Shown in pieces: positions 37,131 to 46,382 of a stretch of 64,000 nucleotides of DNA; position 1 is the stretch's first letter, and every line of letters begins with the position of its first letter. A program made the position numbers and the translations under genes. This DNA is from Flavobacteriaceae bacterium bin25. Lineage in GTDB: Bacteria; Bacteroidota; Bacteroidia; Flavobacteriales; Flavobacteriaceae. The notes under the pieces were generated by a model. That model did no database searches, was not told the DNA's origin, and saw only the letters and a program-made list of their open reading frames with translations. Location: NCBI GenBank assembly GCA_002238525.1, contig MPMN01000001.1, positions 79,004-143,003 of the forward strand, in the 5' to 3' direction.

Positions 37131-37289
37131 TTGTCTCGGAACTAGGATGACAGGAGACGGTTTTGTTGGATGAACCATTAATTTCGTCATTGAGACCAAA
37201 GTGAAGAGTTTACCGAAAAGCCAAGGCAAATTTGGGAGGTAGTATTTATCATATTGCCACATCCAAAGGAACAGATTTATTGAACGAAT
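37131..37289 (+). pseudogene. galK: Galactokinase remnant, C-terminal end
   Basis: From 37138 the plus strand reads GTRMTGDGFVG, stop, TINFV, which is the galactokinase signature G(S/T)RMTGGGFGGCTINxV with the Cys codon turned to TGA and two Gly codons changed (to Asp and Val). In the neighbouring frame the reading continues as RKAKANLGGSIYHIATSKGT, then DLLNE and a TGA at 37287-37289, resembling a galactokinase C-terminus. This stop overlaps the ATG of galT as ATGA, the arrangement of a coupled galK-galT operon. The ATP-binding and N-terminal parts are missing. GalK would phosphorylate galactose for GalT, so its loss is meaningful unless another copy exists. Confidence 0.72.
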
Positions 37290-38307
37290 GACTATGGATT
37301 TACAGGAGTTTTCTCATAAGCGATTTGATATCCTTACTCAGGAATGGGTGCTTGTATCCCCACATAGGGCAAAACGTCCATGGCAGGGACAAGAAGAAGA
37401 ACTAGAGACCAAGAGGAGATTAAAATATGACCCCGAATGTTATCTATGTCCCGGAAATAATAGGACCAATGCCCGAAGAAATCCCGGTTATAAAGATGTC
37501 TTTGTTTTTGAAAATGATTTTGCAGCACTTCAGGGGAACTCAATTCAAGATGAAATAAAAGATGGGCTTCTTTGGGCAGTGGGAGAAAGAGGTATTTGTA
37601 AAGTGGTATGTTTCAGTCCAGACCACAGTAAGAGTATAGCCCAAATGACCATTCCGGAGATTGCCAAAGTGGTAAAGGTTTGGAAGAATGAATATAATGA
37701 ACTTGGAAGCCATGATTTTATAAATTATGTCCAAATCTTTGAGAACAAAGGGTCCATAATGGGATGTAGTAATCCCCACCCCCATGGTCAGATTTGGAGC
37801 CAGACCACACTACCTAATGAAGTCGTTAAAAAAGATAATAGCCAGTTGGATTATTTTAAGAAGAACGGAAAATCACTATTGGGAACCTATCTTGATCAAG
37901 AGCTATATCTAGGGGAAAGGATTATATATGAAAACAACCATTTTGTGGTCTTGTCCCCATTCTGGGCGATATGGCCATTTGAAACCATGATTATTCCAAA
38001 GAAAAATTATCAACATATTGGTAATCTCTCGGAGGAGGAAGAGACTAGTTTTGCAGATGTGATTGCCATAATCACTTCGATATATGATAAAATCTTTAGT
38101 TGTTCTTTTCCTTATTCAAGTGGAATACATCAAGCACCCACAAATGAAAAGGGAAATGAACATTGGCATTGGCATATGAGCTTCTATCCTCCACTTTTGA
38201 GAAGCGCAACGGTGAAAAAGTTTATGGTAGGCTATGAGATGTTCGGTTCACCACAACGTGACATCACACCAGAGCAGGCGGTAAAGTTGATGAAACGATT
38301 ATTGTAG
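37288..38307 (+). CDS. galT: Galactose-1-phosphate uridylyltransferase
   Basis: 339 aa. It exchanges UMP between UDP-glucose and galactose-1-phosphate in the Leloir pathway. The HIT-like fold shows HRAKRPWQGQ, the zinc-binding CYLCPGN near residue 52, FENDFAAL, and the active site NPHPHGQIWSQTTLP near residue 163, whose second His is the nucleophile. The C-terminal HQAPTNEKGNEHWHWHMSFY supplies further metal/substrate histidines. The start ATG overlaps the stop of a broken galK. It is followed 455 bp later by the regulator and genes of a galactan locus, so it would handle the galactose that locus releases. Confidence 0.96.
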   Translation: MTMDLQEFSHKRFDILTQEWVLVSPHRAKRPWQGQEEELETKRRLKYDPECYLCPGNNRTNARRNPGYKDVFVFENDFAALQGNSIQDEIKDGLLWAVGERGICKVVCFSPDHSKSIAQMTIPEIAKVVKVWKNEYNELGSHDFINYVQIFENKGSIMGCSNPHPHGQIWSQTTLPNEVVKKDNSQLDYFKKNGKSLLGTYLDQELYLGERIIYENNHFVVLSPFWAIWPFETMIIPKKNYQHIGNLSEEEETSFADVIAIITSIYDKIFSCSFPYSSGIHQAPTNEKGNEHWHWHMSFYPPLLRSATVKKFMVGYEMFGSPQRDITPEQAVKLMKRLL

Positions 38308-38761
38308 AGATTTGGATAAGTCATGAGTATGTGGTTTAAGATTGTAATAGCAGGAAGTTTATCAAAGTGATTTGAAAACCAAGATATTAGTGATAGGAAG
38401 TACGGGGGATTGGTATATACTCTGTTTTGATTCGAAACGGTTGCGAACTTGTGCTGCAAGATGCACTTTCTAAATAAACGGTCTTGAAAACCAAGGCGAT
38501 TTCGGGGGTATGGTTTAAACATGAAAATACAGATATTACCCAAAAATCCAAGGGCAATATAGTTTCCTACAGACAAGGTGATGTCAAAGGTATAATCCAC
38601 TTTGCTGTACTAAATGTAATGAACTGACGATTTGATAAACTCGTGGAATTCTATGCCAACAATTTTACTTCCCGTATGAACACGCCACGATGTTTGGTAA
38701 ACAATCAAACCGATAATTTGGTCCTTCTCATAAAAAAACTGACATAATAGTATAGTTAGAC
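38308..38761. other. Gap between galT and the hybrid regulator, possible decayed coding
   Basis: About 450 bp. On the plus strand one frame (38430-38740) has long stop-free pieces, for example IRNGCELVLQDALSK, then ISGVWFKHENTDITQKSKGN, then FDKLVEFYANNFTSR, separated by single stops. It could be a dead gene of the locus, but no family is recognisable. No RNA or clear promoter was identified. Confidence 0.35.
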
Positions 38762-41700
38762 GTGGTTAAGCTAGCAGTCTTATCGGCAATTATTTTCTGG
38801 GGTTCCACCATGGTTTCTCATGGACAGTCGCAGCCTATGTTTGATAGGATTGACCGTAGCAATGGTTTGTCAAATAATCGAATCAATTCAATAGTCAAGG
38901 AAACTGAAGGATTTGTCTGGATTGGGACAAATAATGGACTTAACCGTTATGATGGACTTGAAGTAAAAATATACAACCAGCAGAACAGTAACCTTGCATC
39001 AAATGATATTACAGATATTTTAATTGATTCCACAAAACGAATGTGGGTAGCAACAAGTGATGGTGGCTTACATCTTTACGATAAAAATAGTGATGATTTT
39101 CAAGTCTTTAGAAATGACCAAAATGATAAGACCTCTATCCCCTCAAATAGAATCAATGTCCTTTATGAGGATTCTAAGGGCAATATATGGATAGGTACAG
39201 CCAATGGATTTTGTCTTTTCGATAACGAATCTAAAAAGTTTATTTCCTGGTTGAACAGATTCACAAGTGGAGTTACTTGTTTTTTGGAGACCGAAGAAGG
39301 TCTTCTTATAGGGACATTTGGCAATGGTCTTAAACTCTATAATCAAGAAAGTCAGATCCTAAAGGACGTTTTATCCGATAATCGGCATTTGAATTTTATC
39401 CATACAGTTTCTAAGTTCAATAAAGATGAATTTTTGATTGGTACTAGTGGCTCTGGTTTATTATTGCTAGATCTTAATAAGAGGGACATTACTGATTTTC
39501 TTGGTGACAGATTGAATTTTGATAAAAACATCAAAATCATTCGAACAATAAAAAGAGATGTAGAAGGTAATTTTTGGGTCGGGACAGATGGTGATGGTCT
39601 ATTATATATCGTTGATCCTAATAGTGATAGTACTATTGTTGATAAGTATATTAACAATTCACAGGTAGCATCCTCATTGTCAGGAAATGCGGTTTACGAC
39701 ATATTTGTCGATGATAATATTTGGGTTGGTACAGCTTGGAACGGGGTAAATTTCTTAAACAGAACGAATGTCTTCAATACGATATTGAGTGATGTTGTAG
39801 GAGAAAGCACTTCCCCTGTACTTTCGATATATAAAACCGATAATAAGTTTCTTATGGGACTAGACGGAGAAGGATTGACAATATATGACAGTAATACAAA
39901 GACTATTCGGTTATTGAAAGAAAATGAGATAGGAGCAAGCTATGTACAGCATATTATGGAGGCTTCTGACGGCACCTTTTGGCTTGGTACTTTTACAAAA
40001 GGATTGGTCAACATTGATTCCAACGGAAGATTATTGAAAAAGTTTCAATATGAAAATGAGCAAAGCTCCTTGAAGTATAATGACATTAGGTATATCGTTG
40101 AAGACGATAAAAATAACTTTTGGGTTGCCTCATGGGAAGGTGGCTTGAGTTATTTAGATTCCAACACTAATGCATTTGTCCATTACTCAAAACAAGATGA
40201 GAAGACGAATTCATTAAGTAGTAACAATGTTGTTTCGCTTGAAAGAGATGGCCAGTATTTATGGATTGCCACGTTTGGAGGAGGTGTGAATTTACTAGAT
40301 ACCGAAACCAAGAATTTTCGGCACTTCAGGTATGATGAAAATAGCCAAAACTCCATAAGCTCAGACAATACCTTTTCCCTTCTCAAGGATTCCAAAGGAT
40401 TTTTGTGGATAGGCACAGCTGGGAATGGTCTGAACAGGTACGATCCCAGAGAAGATCGTATGGAAAGGTTTGATCACGAGGAAGCAATTCGGTATGCTTC
40501 AGTGGTCTCGATTATTGAAGATGATAATGGTAAAATTTGGTTCGGCACAAAGGATGGAGTATTCAATTTCGATTACGAGAAAAATAAGTTTGGTAGCTTC
40601 CCAAGTTTGCACGATGAATTTCATATAAACTCTGCTTTTTTGGACAATTTCGGAACCCTATATTTTGGGGGATTGCAGGGTGTAACTTTATTTAACCCAG
40701 AAAAGAAACTTTATAATACACAGCAGTCTCCAGAGGTGCTTATCACAGATTTTAAATTGTTCAATAAATCTGTTCCAATTACAAAATCAGGGATTCTCCA
40801 GAAATCTATTTTACGGACAGATAAATTGCAGTTAAAATATCATCAAGATGTCATTACTTTCAATTTTTGCTCTTTGAAATACCCTTTTGCATCAAAAATG
40901 GAATATGCAATAAAGCTGGAAAATTTTGATTCTCAATGGCGAAACATAGGTGAGGAGCGTGGTGCTACATACACTAATCTTCAAAGTGGGAACTATATAT
41001 TCAGAGTCAGGAGTAGAGAAAAAGGAATGGACTGGGGTGTCAATGAGGCTTCAATTGAAGTTAAAGTTCTTAAACCTTTATGGTTCCAATGGTGGGCTTA
41101 TTTCCTCTACACTCTTTTGTTGGGGATTATACTTTTTTGGCTAAGAAAGTACACTGTTGCTTGGGAGCGTATGAAGGCGAATTTAAGATTGGAACAAATT
41201 ACCAATGAAAAAAATAAGGAACTCCACAATATGAAGCAACGTTTTTTCATCAATATATCTCATGAAATAAGAACCCCTTTGACATTGATAATGGGGGCCC
41301 TAAAAGGACTGGGAAAAGAGTCCCTTTCTTTGAGAGATAGGAAGCGCCTTAGGACAGTTGATAGAAATGCATCAAGATTAATGAATTTAATGGAAGAACT
41401 GCTCAACTTTAGAAAGCTGGAAGCTGGATCAATAAAATTGGAGGTTTATGAACATGATATTATTGGTTTTCTAAGGGAAATATATCTGATCTTCGGGCAA
41501 CAAGCAATAGATAATTTTATTGATTTTCAATTCATTACTTCAAATGACCAAATATCACTTTGGTTTGACAAGAGGCAGTTGGAAAAGACAGTTGTCAATA
41601 TCGTTTCCAATGCATTCAAATTCACTCCAAAATATGGGCAAATAAAGATCGAAATCGAGAATCAAAAAAAACAAGTTTGTATTAGAATATCCGATACTGG

Positions 41701-42766
41701 GGATGGTATACCCAAAGAAAAGCTATCGAAGATATTTAATCGTTTTTACCAAAACACTGTAACGGAGAAATCCGGCTTCGGGATAGGACTTTCAATTGCT
41801 CATGAAATCATCAAATTACATAGTGGACAAATAAAGGTAGATAGCGTTGAAGGAAAAGGCAGTCAGTTTACAATTTATCTTCCTATGGGTAAATCACATT
41901 TTCCTCAGGAATCCATTGTAGAATCTTCACTTCAACTTCCAATCAACTCTAGGGAAGAAGAAAAAAATATTGATGAGATGTTGGATATGATTGAACCTAA
42001 ATCAATGGAAACAGTTTTGATTGTTGAAGATCATGACGAATTAAGAGAATATATAAAAGAGGTATTAGATTCAAAATATAGGATTATTGAAGCGTCTGAA
42101 GGTAAAATAGGGTTAAAAGTCGCTCTTGAACAGATTCCAGAGTTGATAATCAGTGATATTATGATGCCGGAAATGGATGGAATGAACCTTTGTAAGGTAT
42201 TGAAAACAAATGTGGTAACAAGTCACATTCCTATCATTCTACTTACGGCAATCACTTCAGTAGATAATAAACTTAGAGGTTACCAGATAGGAGCGGATGA
42301 CTACATAACCAAACCATTTAATGAACAACTGCTCTTGGCAAAGGTTAAAAGCCTACTTCTTAATAGGGAGTTGATAAGAAAGAAATTTAAAAGCGATGGT
42401 TTGATTTTACCTAGAGAACTTGCTTTGAATAGCACAGACCAAGAATTTTTAGAAAAACTTACCGAATTGATAGAAACTAATCTGGAAGATTCAGATTTTA
42501 GTGCAAAACATCTTTCACTTGAAATGGGCATGAGTCATTCGGTTTTGTACAAGAAGATTAAAGCCCTTTCAGGAATGAGCTTGGTTGAATTCATTCGAGA
42601 TTATAAATTAAGGATTGCAAAAAAACTTTTGGAAAACCAATATAGTTCAGTTGCCGAGGTCTGCTATAGAGTGGGATATTCTGACAGGAAATACTTTAGC
42701 AAGCTCTTCAAGCAGCGATTTGGCGTTCCTCCTGTTAGTTTTTTGAGAAAAACAGAAGATACCTAG
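38762..42766 (+). CDS. Hybrid two-component system regulator (sensor kinase plus response regulator plus AraC HTH)
   Basis: 1334 aa from a GTG start. After a signal peptide (about 1-22) comes a periplasmic sensor of beta-propeller repeats (about 25-670; for example IVKETEGFVWIGTNNGLNRY, LKDSKGFLWIGTAGNGLNRY) and a Y_Y_Y domain (about 690-770). A membrane helix follows near 778-797. The cytoplasmic part has a HisKA domain with the phospho-acceptor His 834 (NISHEIRTPLTL), an ATPase domain (SDTGDGIPKEKLSKIFNRFY), a receiver with Asp 1132 (LIISDIMMPEMDG) and a C-terminal AraC-type helix-turn-helix (about 1235-1334; VAEVCYRVGYSDRKYFSKLF). Such proteins bind an oligosaccharide and switch on the adjacent polysaccharide locus; position suggests a galactan fragment as signal. 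Confidence 0.96.
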   Translation: MVKLAVLSAIIFWGSTMVSHGQSQPMFDRIDRSNGLSNNRINSIVKETEGFVWIGTNNGLNRYDGLEVKIYNQQNSNLASNDITDILIDSTKRMWVATSDGGLHLYDKNSDDFQVFRNDQNDKTSIPSNRINVLYEDSKGNIWIGTANGFCLFDNESKKFISWLNRFTSGVTCFLETEEGLLIGTFGNGLKLYNQESQILKDVLSDNRHLNFIHTVSKFNKDEFLIGTSGSGLLLLDLNKRDITDFLGDRLNFDKNIKIIRTIKRDVEGNFWVGTDGDGLLYIVDPNSDSTIVDKYINNSQVASSLSGNAVYDIFVDDNIWVGTAWNGVNFLNRTNVFNTILSDVVGESTSPVLSIYKTDNKFLMGLDGEGLTIYDSNTKTIRLLKENEIGASYVQHIMEASDGTFWLGTFTKGLVNIDSNGRLLKKFQYENEQSSLKYNDIRYIVEDDKNNFWVASWEGGLSYLDSNTNAFVHYSKQDEKTNSLSSNNVVSLERDGQYLWIATFGGGVNLLDTETKNFRHFRYDENSQNSISSDNTFSLLKDSKGFLWIGTAGNGLNRYDPREDRMERFDHEEAIRYASVVSIIEDDNGKIWFGTKDGVFNFDYEKNKFGSFPSLHDEFHINSAFLDNFGTLYFGGLQGVTLFNPEKKLYNTQQSPEVLITDFKLFNKSVPITKSGILQKSILRTDKLQLKYHQDVITFNFCSLKYPFASKMEYAIKLENFDSQWRNIGEERGATYTNLQSGNYIFRVRSREKGMDWGVNEASIEVKVLKPLWFQWWAYFLYTLLLGIILFWLRKYTVAWERMKANLRLEQITNEKNKELHNMKQRFFINISHEIRTPLTLIMGALKGLGKESLSLRDRKRLRTVDRNASRLMNLMEELLNFRKLEAGSIKLEVYEHDIIGFLREIYLIFGQQAIDNFIDFQFITSNDQISLWFDKRQLEKTVVNIVSNAFKFTPKYGQIKIEIENQKKQVCIRISDTGDGIPKEKLSKIFNRFYQNTVTEKSGFGIGLSIAHEIIKLHSGQIKVDSVEGKGSQFTIYLPMGKSHFPQESIVESSLQLPINSREEEKNIDEMLDMIEPKSMETVLIVEDHDELREYIKEVLDSKYRIIEASEGKIGLKVALEQIPELIISDIMMPEMDGMNLCKVLKTNVVTSHIPIILLTAITSVDNKLRGYQIGADDYITKPFNEQLLLAKVKSLLLNRELIRKKFKSDGLILPRELALNSTDQEFLEKLTELIETNLEDSDFSAKHLSLEMGMSHSVLYKKIKALSGMSLVEFIRDYKLRIAKKLLENQYSSVAEVCYRVGYSDRKYFSKLFKQRFGVPPVSFLRKTEDT

Positions 42767-42770
42767 CATT

Positions 42771-42908
42771 TTATGTTTCTATTGCCCTTTGTATGGAAGG
42801 ATGTCCAAATTAAATAGAAAGTGTAGTCAGCCAACGCGACATTGACATATCCTCTGACAACTAGTTATCGCGTAGTGATCTCTACTCCACAACAAAAGCA
42901 TTAGAGCC
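42771..42908 (+). repeat. Dispersed repeat of about 137 bp, copy B
   Basis: Second copy of the repeat at 34460-34596, beginning 4 bp after the stop of the hybrid regulator. The hairpin ATCGC-GTA-GTGAT keeps pairing through a G-U pair on plus-strand RNA; the second stem has one mismatch (CTCTACT with ATTAGAG). It could act as a 3-prime structure of the regulator transcript, or be a small mobile relic. Confidence 0.75.
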
Positions 42909-43197
42909 GTAATTTTATTTGTTGTGTATCTATATCACAATAAAAGCGGTAGTGCATTTTATAAAAAGACATTCAGAAGACTTATCCTAAATCGAGTTTT
43001 GTCGGTCAAATGGATAAAGGACAACGAATAGACCAATTCTTACCCCTTATTAAATTGAATTCTCCCCCTTATCATTTCCCCATAAGATATTAATTGCAGT
43101 ACAAGTTTTTCGAGAATTATTGAATTAAAGGAAGCATTCAGAAATGAATCTTTCTTCAGAAAAACAATCTTATTACAGGGCATACTAACTGACCGTT
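42909..43197. promoter_or_regulatory. Upstream region of the galactan susC operon
   Basis: About 290 bp with no gene, between the regulator and susC. It should contain the AraC-type operator and promoter of the galactan operon by position, but I could not pick a convincing direct-repeat operator or a TTTG/TAnnTTTG pair at the right spacing. Confidence 0.35.
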
Positions 43198-46100
43198 ATG
43201 AAAAAAAGCAAACCTAAAATTATCAGACCAATTAGACTTAGACCAAGGTTTTTGCAAATTTTTCTGGTAGTTGGTTTAGGATTGTTTTTTGGTAAGTCAG
43301 GCTTTGCTCATTCGGTAGATTCTAAAAATAATGGTTTTTTACCTGTATCTAAATTACAGCTAGAGATTACAGGTGTTGTTATTGATGAAACTGGTAACCC
43401 TTTGCCAGGGGCTACCATCATAGAGTTAGGAACTGTTAGTGGAACTCAATCGGATTTTGAGGGAAATTTTTCTCTGATAGTTTCGAATGACGATGCAACG
43501 TTAGTGGTTTCCTACATTGGGTTTGAAACGAAGGAAGTATTATTGAATGGCCGGAGGAATATTGTTGTAAATCTCCAAGAAAGCACCTCACAGCTAGATG
43601 AAGTAGTCATCATTGGGTATGGGTCTACAACCTTAAAAGAGTCTACAGGTTCAATTGCAAGCATAAAGGTTGAGGATATAAGACAAGCAGCAAATACCTC
43701 GGTTGACCAAATGTTGCAGGGAAGAGTAGCAGGATTAAATTTAGGTTTAAGTACAGCTCAACCAGGAGCTAGGGTAACTTCTAACATAAGAGCAGATATC
43801 TCGCCAAGAGGTAGCGGTGAGCCTCTTTATGTAGTCGATGGTATTCCCATCATAAATAGATCTCCGGAGCCAGGGTTAAGGGATTCTGAATTAGGTTTTT
43901 ATGGCGGCATAGATAGAAGTCCTTTAGCTACAATAAATCCAGCAGATATCGAATCCGTTGATGTGATAAAAGATGCAAGCACAACAGCCATTTATGGCTC
44001 TGCCGCATCAAATGGGGTGATTTTTATAACGACCAAGAATGGAAGTGTCGGAAAACCTACTGTTGATTATAGGGTGACTACAACCATCCAAACTCCTAAG
44101 GATTATTTAGAATTTCTTGATGCCGGAAATTTTATGAGGCAACATAATAGGCTTGCTTATGATAGATATCTTTTTGATAACAAGTTTGCTCCCTATGGTC
44201 CTCAAAATCCTTCTACTGATGGTTTTGTTCCCTTCTTTACATCTGGTGATGTTGAAAATGTTGGAAAAGGAGTAGACTATATGGCTTCATTGATTAAACA
44301 AGGGTTTATTCAAGAACATAACCTTTCCATAGATGGAGGAACAGAGAAAACACGGATATATACATCATTTAATTATTATGATAACAACCCTATCCTCAAG
44401 GGATCAGATTTCCACAGGTTCACAGCGAGATTCAATCTAACCCAAAGACTAGGCAAAAGATTTAATCTAAACATAAAAACTAACCTTGGTCAGATTAATA
44501 GCGACAATGCTTCAACAGGAGCGAACAGCGGTGGTAGTGAAAAATTTAATATGCTACAGTCGGCATTTGCTTTTGCCCCTACCATTCCGATTTATGAAGA
44601 TGATGGGAGTTTTTCCAGGACCTACAATACACTGATTGTTAATCCGCTGGCATTTCTTACCATAGATGATGATCTGCGTACCAATAGATTTTCAATTACT
44701 CCCAAATTAGATATTGAACTGTTCAATTATTTAACCTTTTCTATGGTTGGAAGTATGGACAGAACCACCTCCTCAAGAAAGTTCTTTATTCCCTCTAAGG
44801 CCGAGCATTCTCTCCTCCCTAGTGGCATGGCCCAGCTGGCCACAAATAGGAATGATGCATATACTGGAGAAGGATATTTCAGCTACACTAAATCATTTAG
44901 AAATAACACATTATCTGCCGTATTAGGGGTAGGTATTTACAAGACTTTAAGTGATGGTTTCAGTTTACAGGCAGTTGGATTTTTCACCGACGCTCTGGGT
45001 TTCGATAATGTTGGAATTTCGGATGAATTGCTTCGGAACACACAAGATTCATTTAGATATGAAACAAATAGGCTTTCTCAATTTGCGCGAATTAATTATA
45101 CTATTAATGGGAGGTATGTCCTAAATGCAGTGGTCAGACGAGATGGTGCAAGCAATTTTGCACCGAATAATAAGTGGGGCGTATTTCCTGGACTCTCTGC
45201 AGCATGGAGGATCATTGAAGAACCATTTCTTAAAAATTCAAAAATTACCAATCTCAAGCTTAGAATTGGCTATGGTTCAGTTGGTAATGTTGTTCTAGCC
45301 GATAATGCCTTACAGCTTTATTCAATTAATGGAGAATTCACTTTTGGAAATACGGTTCAACCGGGTGTTGTGCTTTCCCAGGTTGAGAATATAGACTTTA
45401 GATGGGAAACAAACACCAGCGTTGATATTGGTCTTGATTTTGGATTTTTCAATGATAGAATTGGGGGCAGTATTGAGGTATTTCAAAAGAGAGCAAAGGA
45501 TTTAATTGACTTCGACCCTTTACCTTCAAGCAATGCCGTAGGGCGTGTGGTAACCAATGTTGGATCAACAGGTGCTCAGGGAATGGATATAGCACTGAGC
45601 ACCACCAATTTTTTATCGAAAAATTTTGAATGGTCAACTGATTTTACGTTTACCCATAGCAGATCGGAATGGTTGGAGCGCAATCCGAAAGTTCCCCTTC
45701 CAAGTTATGTGGGACTTAATGATGATTTAAATGCAATTTATGGATGGGAGACTGATGGTTTAATAAGATCCCCCGAAGAGGTTCCAAACCATATGTCTGG
45801 GGCTTTTCCCGGCAATATTCGATTTGTGGATCAAAATAATGATGGGGTACTTGACAAAAATGATGTGGTCAATTTGGGAACTTGGGGTCCAAAGGTCAAT
45901 TTTGGGATAGGCACAAATTTTAGATATAAGAATTTTACGATTGGCGCATTTGCATATGGTAATGCGGGTGCCCCCAGAGGGTTTGGGTATTTCCCAAATA
46001 TATTCAGGTTGTCAAACTCTTCACCTTCAAATACGCTCATTAGTGCAAAAGATGTATGGTCTAATGATAATCCTGATGGGATTCTTCCCGGGATTGCTTC

Positions 46101-46368
46101 ACAACCATTTAGTGCTAAAAACCCAACAGGAATGACTGATTTTCTGTTAAGAAAAACCTGGTTTTTAAGAATTAAAAACATAAACCTTGGATATGAACTA
46201 CCAATTTCAGAGGATTCTGGTATGCCATTCCAAAGATTAAGATTTTTTATTGATTTTCAGAACGTGGCCTTATTCTCAAATTTTGATGGGTATGATCCTG
46301 AACTTGATATTACTAATCCCTTTCCGCAAGCTCTTTCTTCAACTTTTGGGATGGACATTCAATTTTAA
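43198..46368 (+). CDS. SusC-type TonB-dependent transporter of the galactan locus
   Basis: 1056 aa. A long basic N-terminus and signal sequence (about 1-38, ending KSGFAHS) is followed directly by a carboxypeptidase-regulatory-like domain (about 57-140; PLPGATIIELGTVSGTQSDF). The TonB-box region is DEVVIIGYGSTTLKES, then the plug (PLYVVDGIPIINR, TAIYGSAASNGVIFITT) and a barrel ending ALSSTFGMDIQF. It lacks an STN domain, which fits control by the hybrid regulator rather than by sigma/FecR. The susD partner follows 14 bp downstream. By locus content it should import beta-1,4-galacto-oligosaccharides across the outer membrane. Confidence 0.95.
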   Translation: MKKSKPKIIRPIRLRPRFLQIFLVVGLGLFFGKSGFAHSVDSKNNGFLPVSKLQLEITGVVIDETGNPLPGATIIELGTVSGTQSDFEGNFSLIVSNDDATLVVSYIGFETKEVLLNGRRNIVVNLQESTSQLDEVVIIGYGSTTLKESTGSIASIKVEDIRQAANTSVDQMLQGRVAGLNLGLSTAQPGARVTSNIRADISPRGSGEPLYVVDGIPIINRSPEPGLRDSELGFYGGIDRSPLATINPADIESVDVIKDASTTAIYGSAASNGVIFITTKNGSVGKPTVDYRVTTTIQTPKDYLEFLDAGNFMRQHNRLAYDRYLFDNKFAPYGPQNPSTDGFVPFFTSGDVENVGKGVDYMASLIKQGFIQEHNLSIDGGTEKTRIYTSFNYYDNNPILKGSDFHRFTARFNLTQRLGKRFNLNIKTNLGQINSDNASTGANSGGSEKFNMLQSAFAFAPTIPIYEDDGSFSRTYNTLIVNPLAFLTIDDDLRTNRFSITPKLDIELFNYLTFSMVGSMDRTTSSRKFFIPSKAEHSLLPSGMAQLATNRNDAYTGEGYFSYTKSFRNNTLSAVLGVGIYKTLSDGFSLQAVGFFTDALGFDNVGISDELLRNTQDSFRYETNRLSQFARINYTINGRYVLNAVVRRDGASNFAPNNKWGVFPGLSAAWRIIEEPFLKNSKITNLKLRIGYGSVGNVVLADNALQLYSINGEFTFGNTVQPGVVLSQVENIDFRWETNTSVDIGLDFGFFNDRIGGSIEVFQKRAKDLIDFDPLPSSNAVGRVVTNVGSTGAQGMDIALSTTNFLSKNFEWSTDFTFTHSRSEWLERNPKVPLPSYVGLNDDLNAIYGWETDGLIRSPEEVPNHMSGAFPGNIRFVDQNNDGVLDKNDVVNLGTWGPKVNFGIGTNFRYKNFTIGAFAYGNAGAPRGFGYFPNIFRLSNSSPSNTLISAKDVWSNDNPDGILPGIASQPFSAKNPTGMTDFLLRKTWFLRIKNINLGYELPISEDSGMPFQRLRFFIDFQNVALFSNFDGYDPELDITNPFPQALSSTFGMDIQF

Positions 46369-46382
46369 CTCAAGAAATCACC

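Noticed and set aside
37171..37173. TGA in the galactokinase signature as a selenocysteine codon
   Set aside because: It replaces the usual Cys of the motif, but neighbouring Gly codons are also changed and further stops and a frame change follow, so the gene is dead.
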